This document shows positions 63,929-64,000 of a DNA stretch of 64,000 bases, in pieces (positions within the stretch are counted from its first letter, which is position 1; every line of letters begins with the position of its first letter). The notes under the pieces are model-generated. The model was given only the letters and a program-made list of their open reading frames with translations. It was not told where the DNA came from and did no database searches. The stretch comes from a bacterium. GTDB taxonomy: Bacteria; Bacillota; Bacilli; Lactobacillales; Streptococcaceae. Both the position numbers and the translations under genes were made by a program. Location of the stretch: assembly GCA_905221195.1 (NCBI GenBank), contig CAJNCF010000005.1, positions 1-64,000 on the forward strand. Direction: 5' to 3'.

Positions 63929-64000
63929 ATGAAAGCATACACAGAGCGTGTATTTGGAAATGTTGAGGGCAAGGATGTCTTGGCCTATAGATTTGAGACG
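63929..64000 (+). CDS. galM: Aldose 1-epimerase (start only)
   Basis: Only 24 codons are inside the window: MKAYTERVFGNVEGKDVLAY and on. AAAAGGAGA precedes the ATG. The N-terminus and the place after agaS match the pneumococcal galM, which interconverts sugar anomers released by the galactosidase. The rest lies beyond 64000. Confidence 0.75.
   Translation, partial: MKAYTERVFGNVEGKDVLAYRFET

Overview
The window is from a mitis-group Streptococcus very close to S. pneumoniae. Gene order follows the pneumococcal chromosome near the origin: 5S rRNA/tRNA-Asn, comW, purA, tadA, SRP RNA, dut, radA, prs, polA, recO, plsX, acpP, comAB, the purine genes, and a beta-galactosidase/mannose-type PTS cluster. 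BOX repeats, a CiaR-type small RNA, choline-binding proteins and competence regulatory sites fit the same group. Several blocks are not in the pneumococcal layout I remember, so S. mitis or S. pseudopneumoniae is as likely as S. pneumoniae. This is inference from gene content; no search was run.

1-9.5 kb: end of an rRNA operon, a dead ISL3-type transposase, comW behind a ComE-type site, purA, a CiaR-driven sRNA, tadA, SRP RNA, then a competence-type operon (TTCGAATA box) of dut, histidine phosphatase and radA. The phosphatase/radA part carries an extra degenerate copy fused to a fragment of an isochorismatase-like gene. Carbonic anhydrase, a PrsW-like membrane protease and prs follow.

9.5-19.3 kb: two Rpn-family nuclease gene arrays (one full gene plus one 3' fragment each) lie in inverted orientation, each behind a competence-type box. 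Between them are three choline-binding protein genes and one LPXTG repeat protein, each with its own promoter or terminator.

19.3-27.5 kb: polA, a CoA-binding protein, a YeiH-type membrane protein, a compact Fst-type type I toxin-antitoxin module, an aminotransferase, recO, plsX and acpP. 27.5-31.6 kb: two paralogous choline-binding proteins flank an Rgg-like regulator.

31.8-39.7 kb: a peptide locus directly before comAB. It has an AgrC/ComD-type histidine kinase, a LytTR-type response regulator, a 16-residue peptide ORF, four double-glycine-leader peptides and three small membrane proteins. Two near-identical 36-bp promoter/RBS units, each with a competence sigma-factor box, drive the peptides. 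ComA and ComB, the double-glycine peptide exporter, follow behind a ComE-type site. This is the best candidate for an undescribed system.

39.8-56.6 kb: purC, L, F, M, N, H, D, E, K and B (de novo IMP and AMP synthesis), interrupted by an acetyltransferase gene, small hypothetical genes, a structured RNA-like spacer before purE and an insertion between purF and purM. 56.8-64 kb: GntR regulator, GH35 beta-galactosidase, PTS IIB/IIC/IID/IIA, sugar-phosphate isomerase agaS and the start of galM, an uptake and breakdown unit for galactose-containing glycans.
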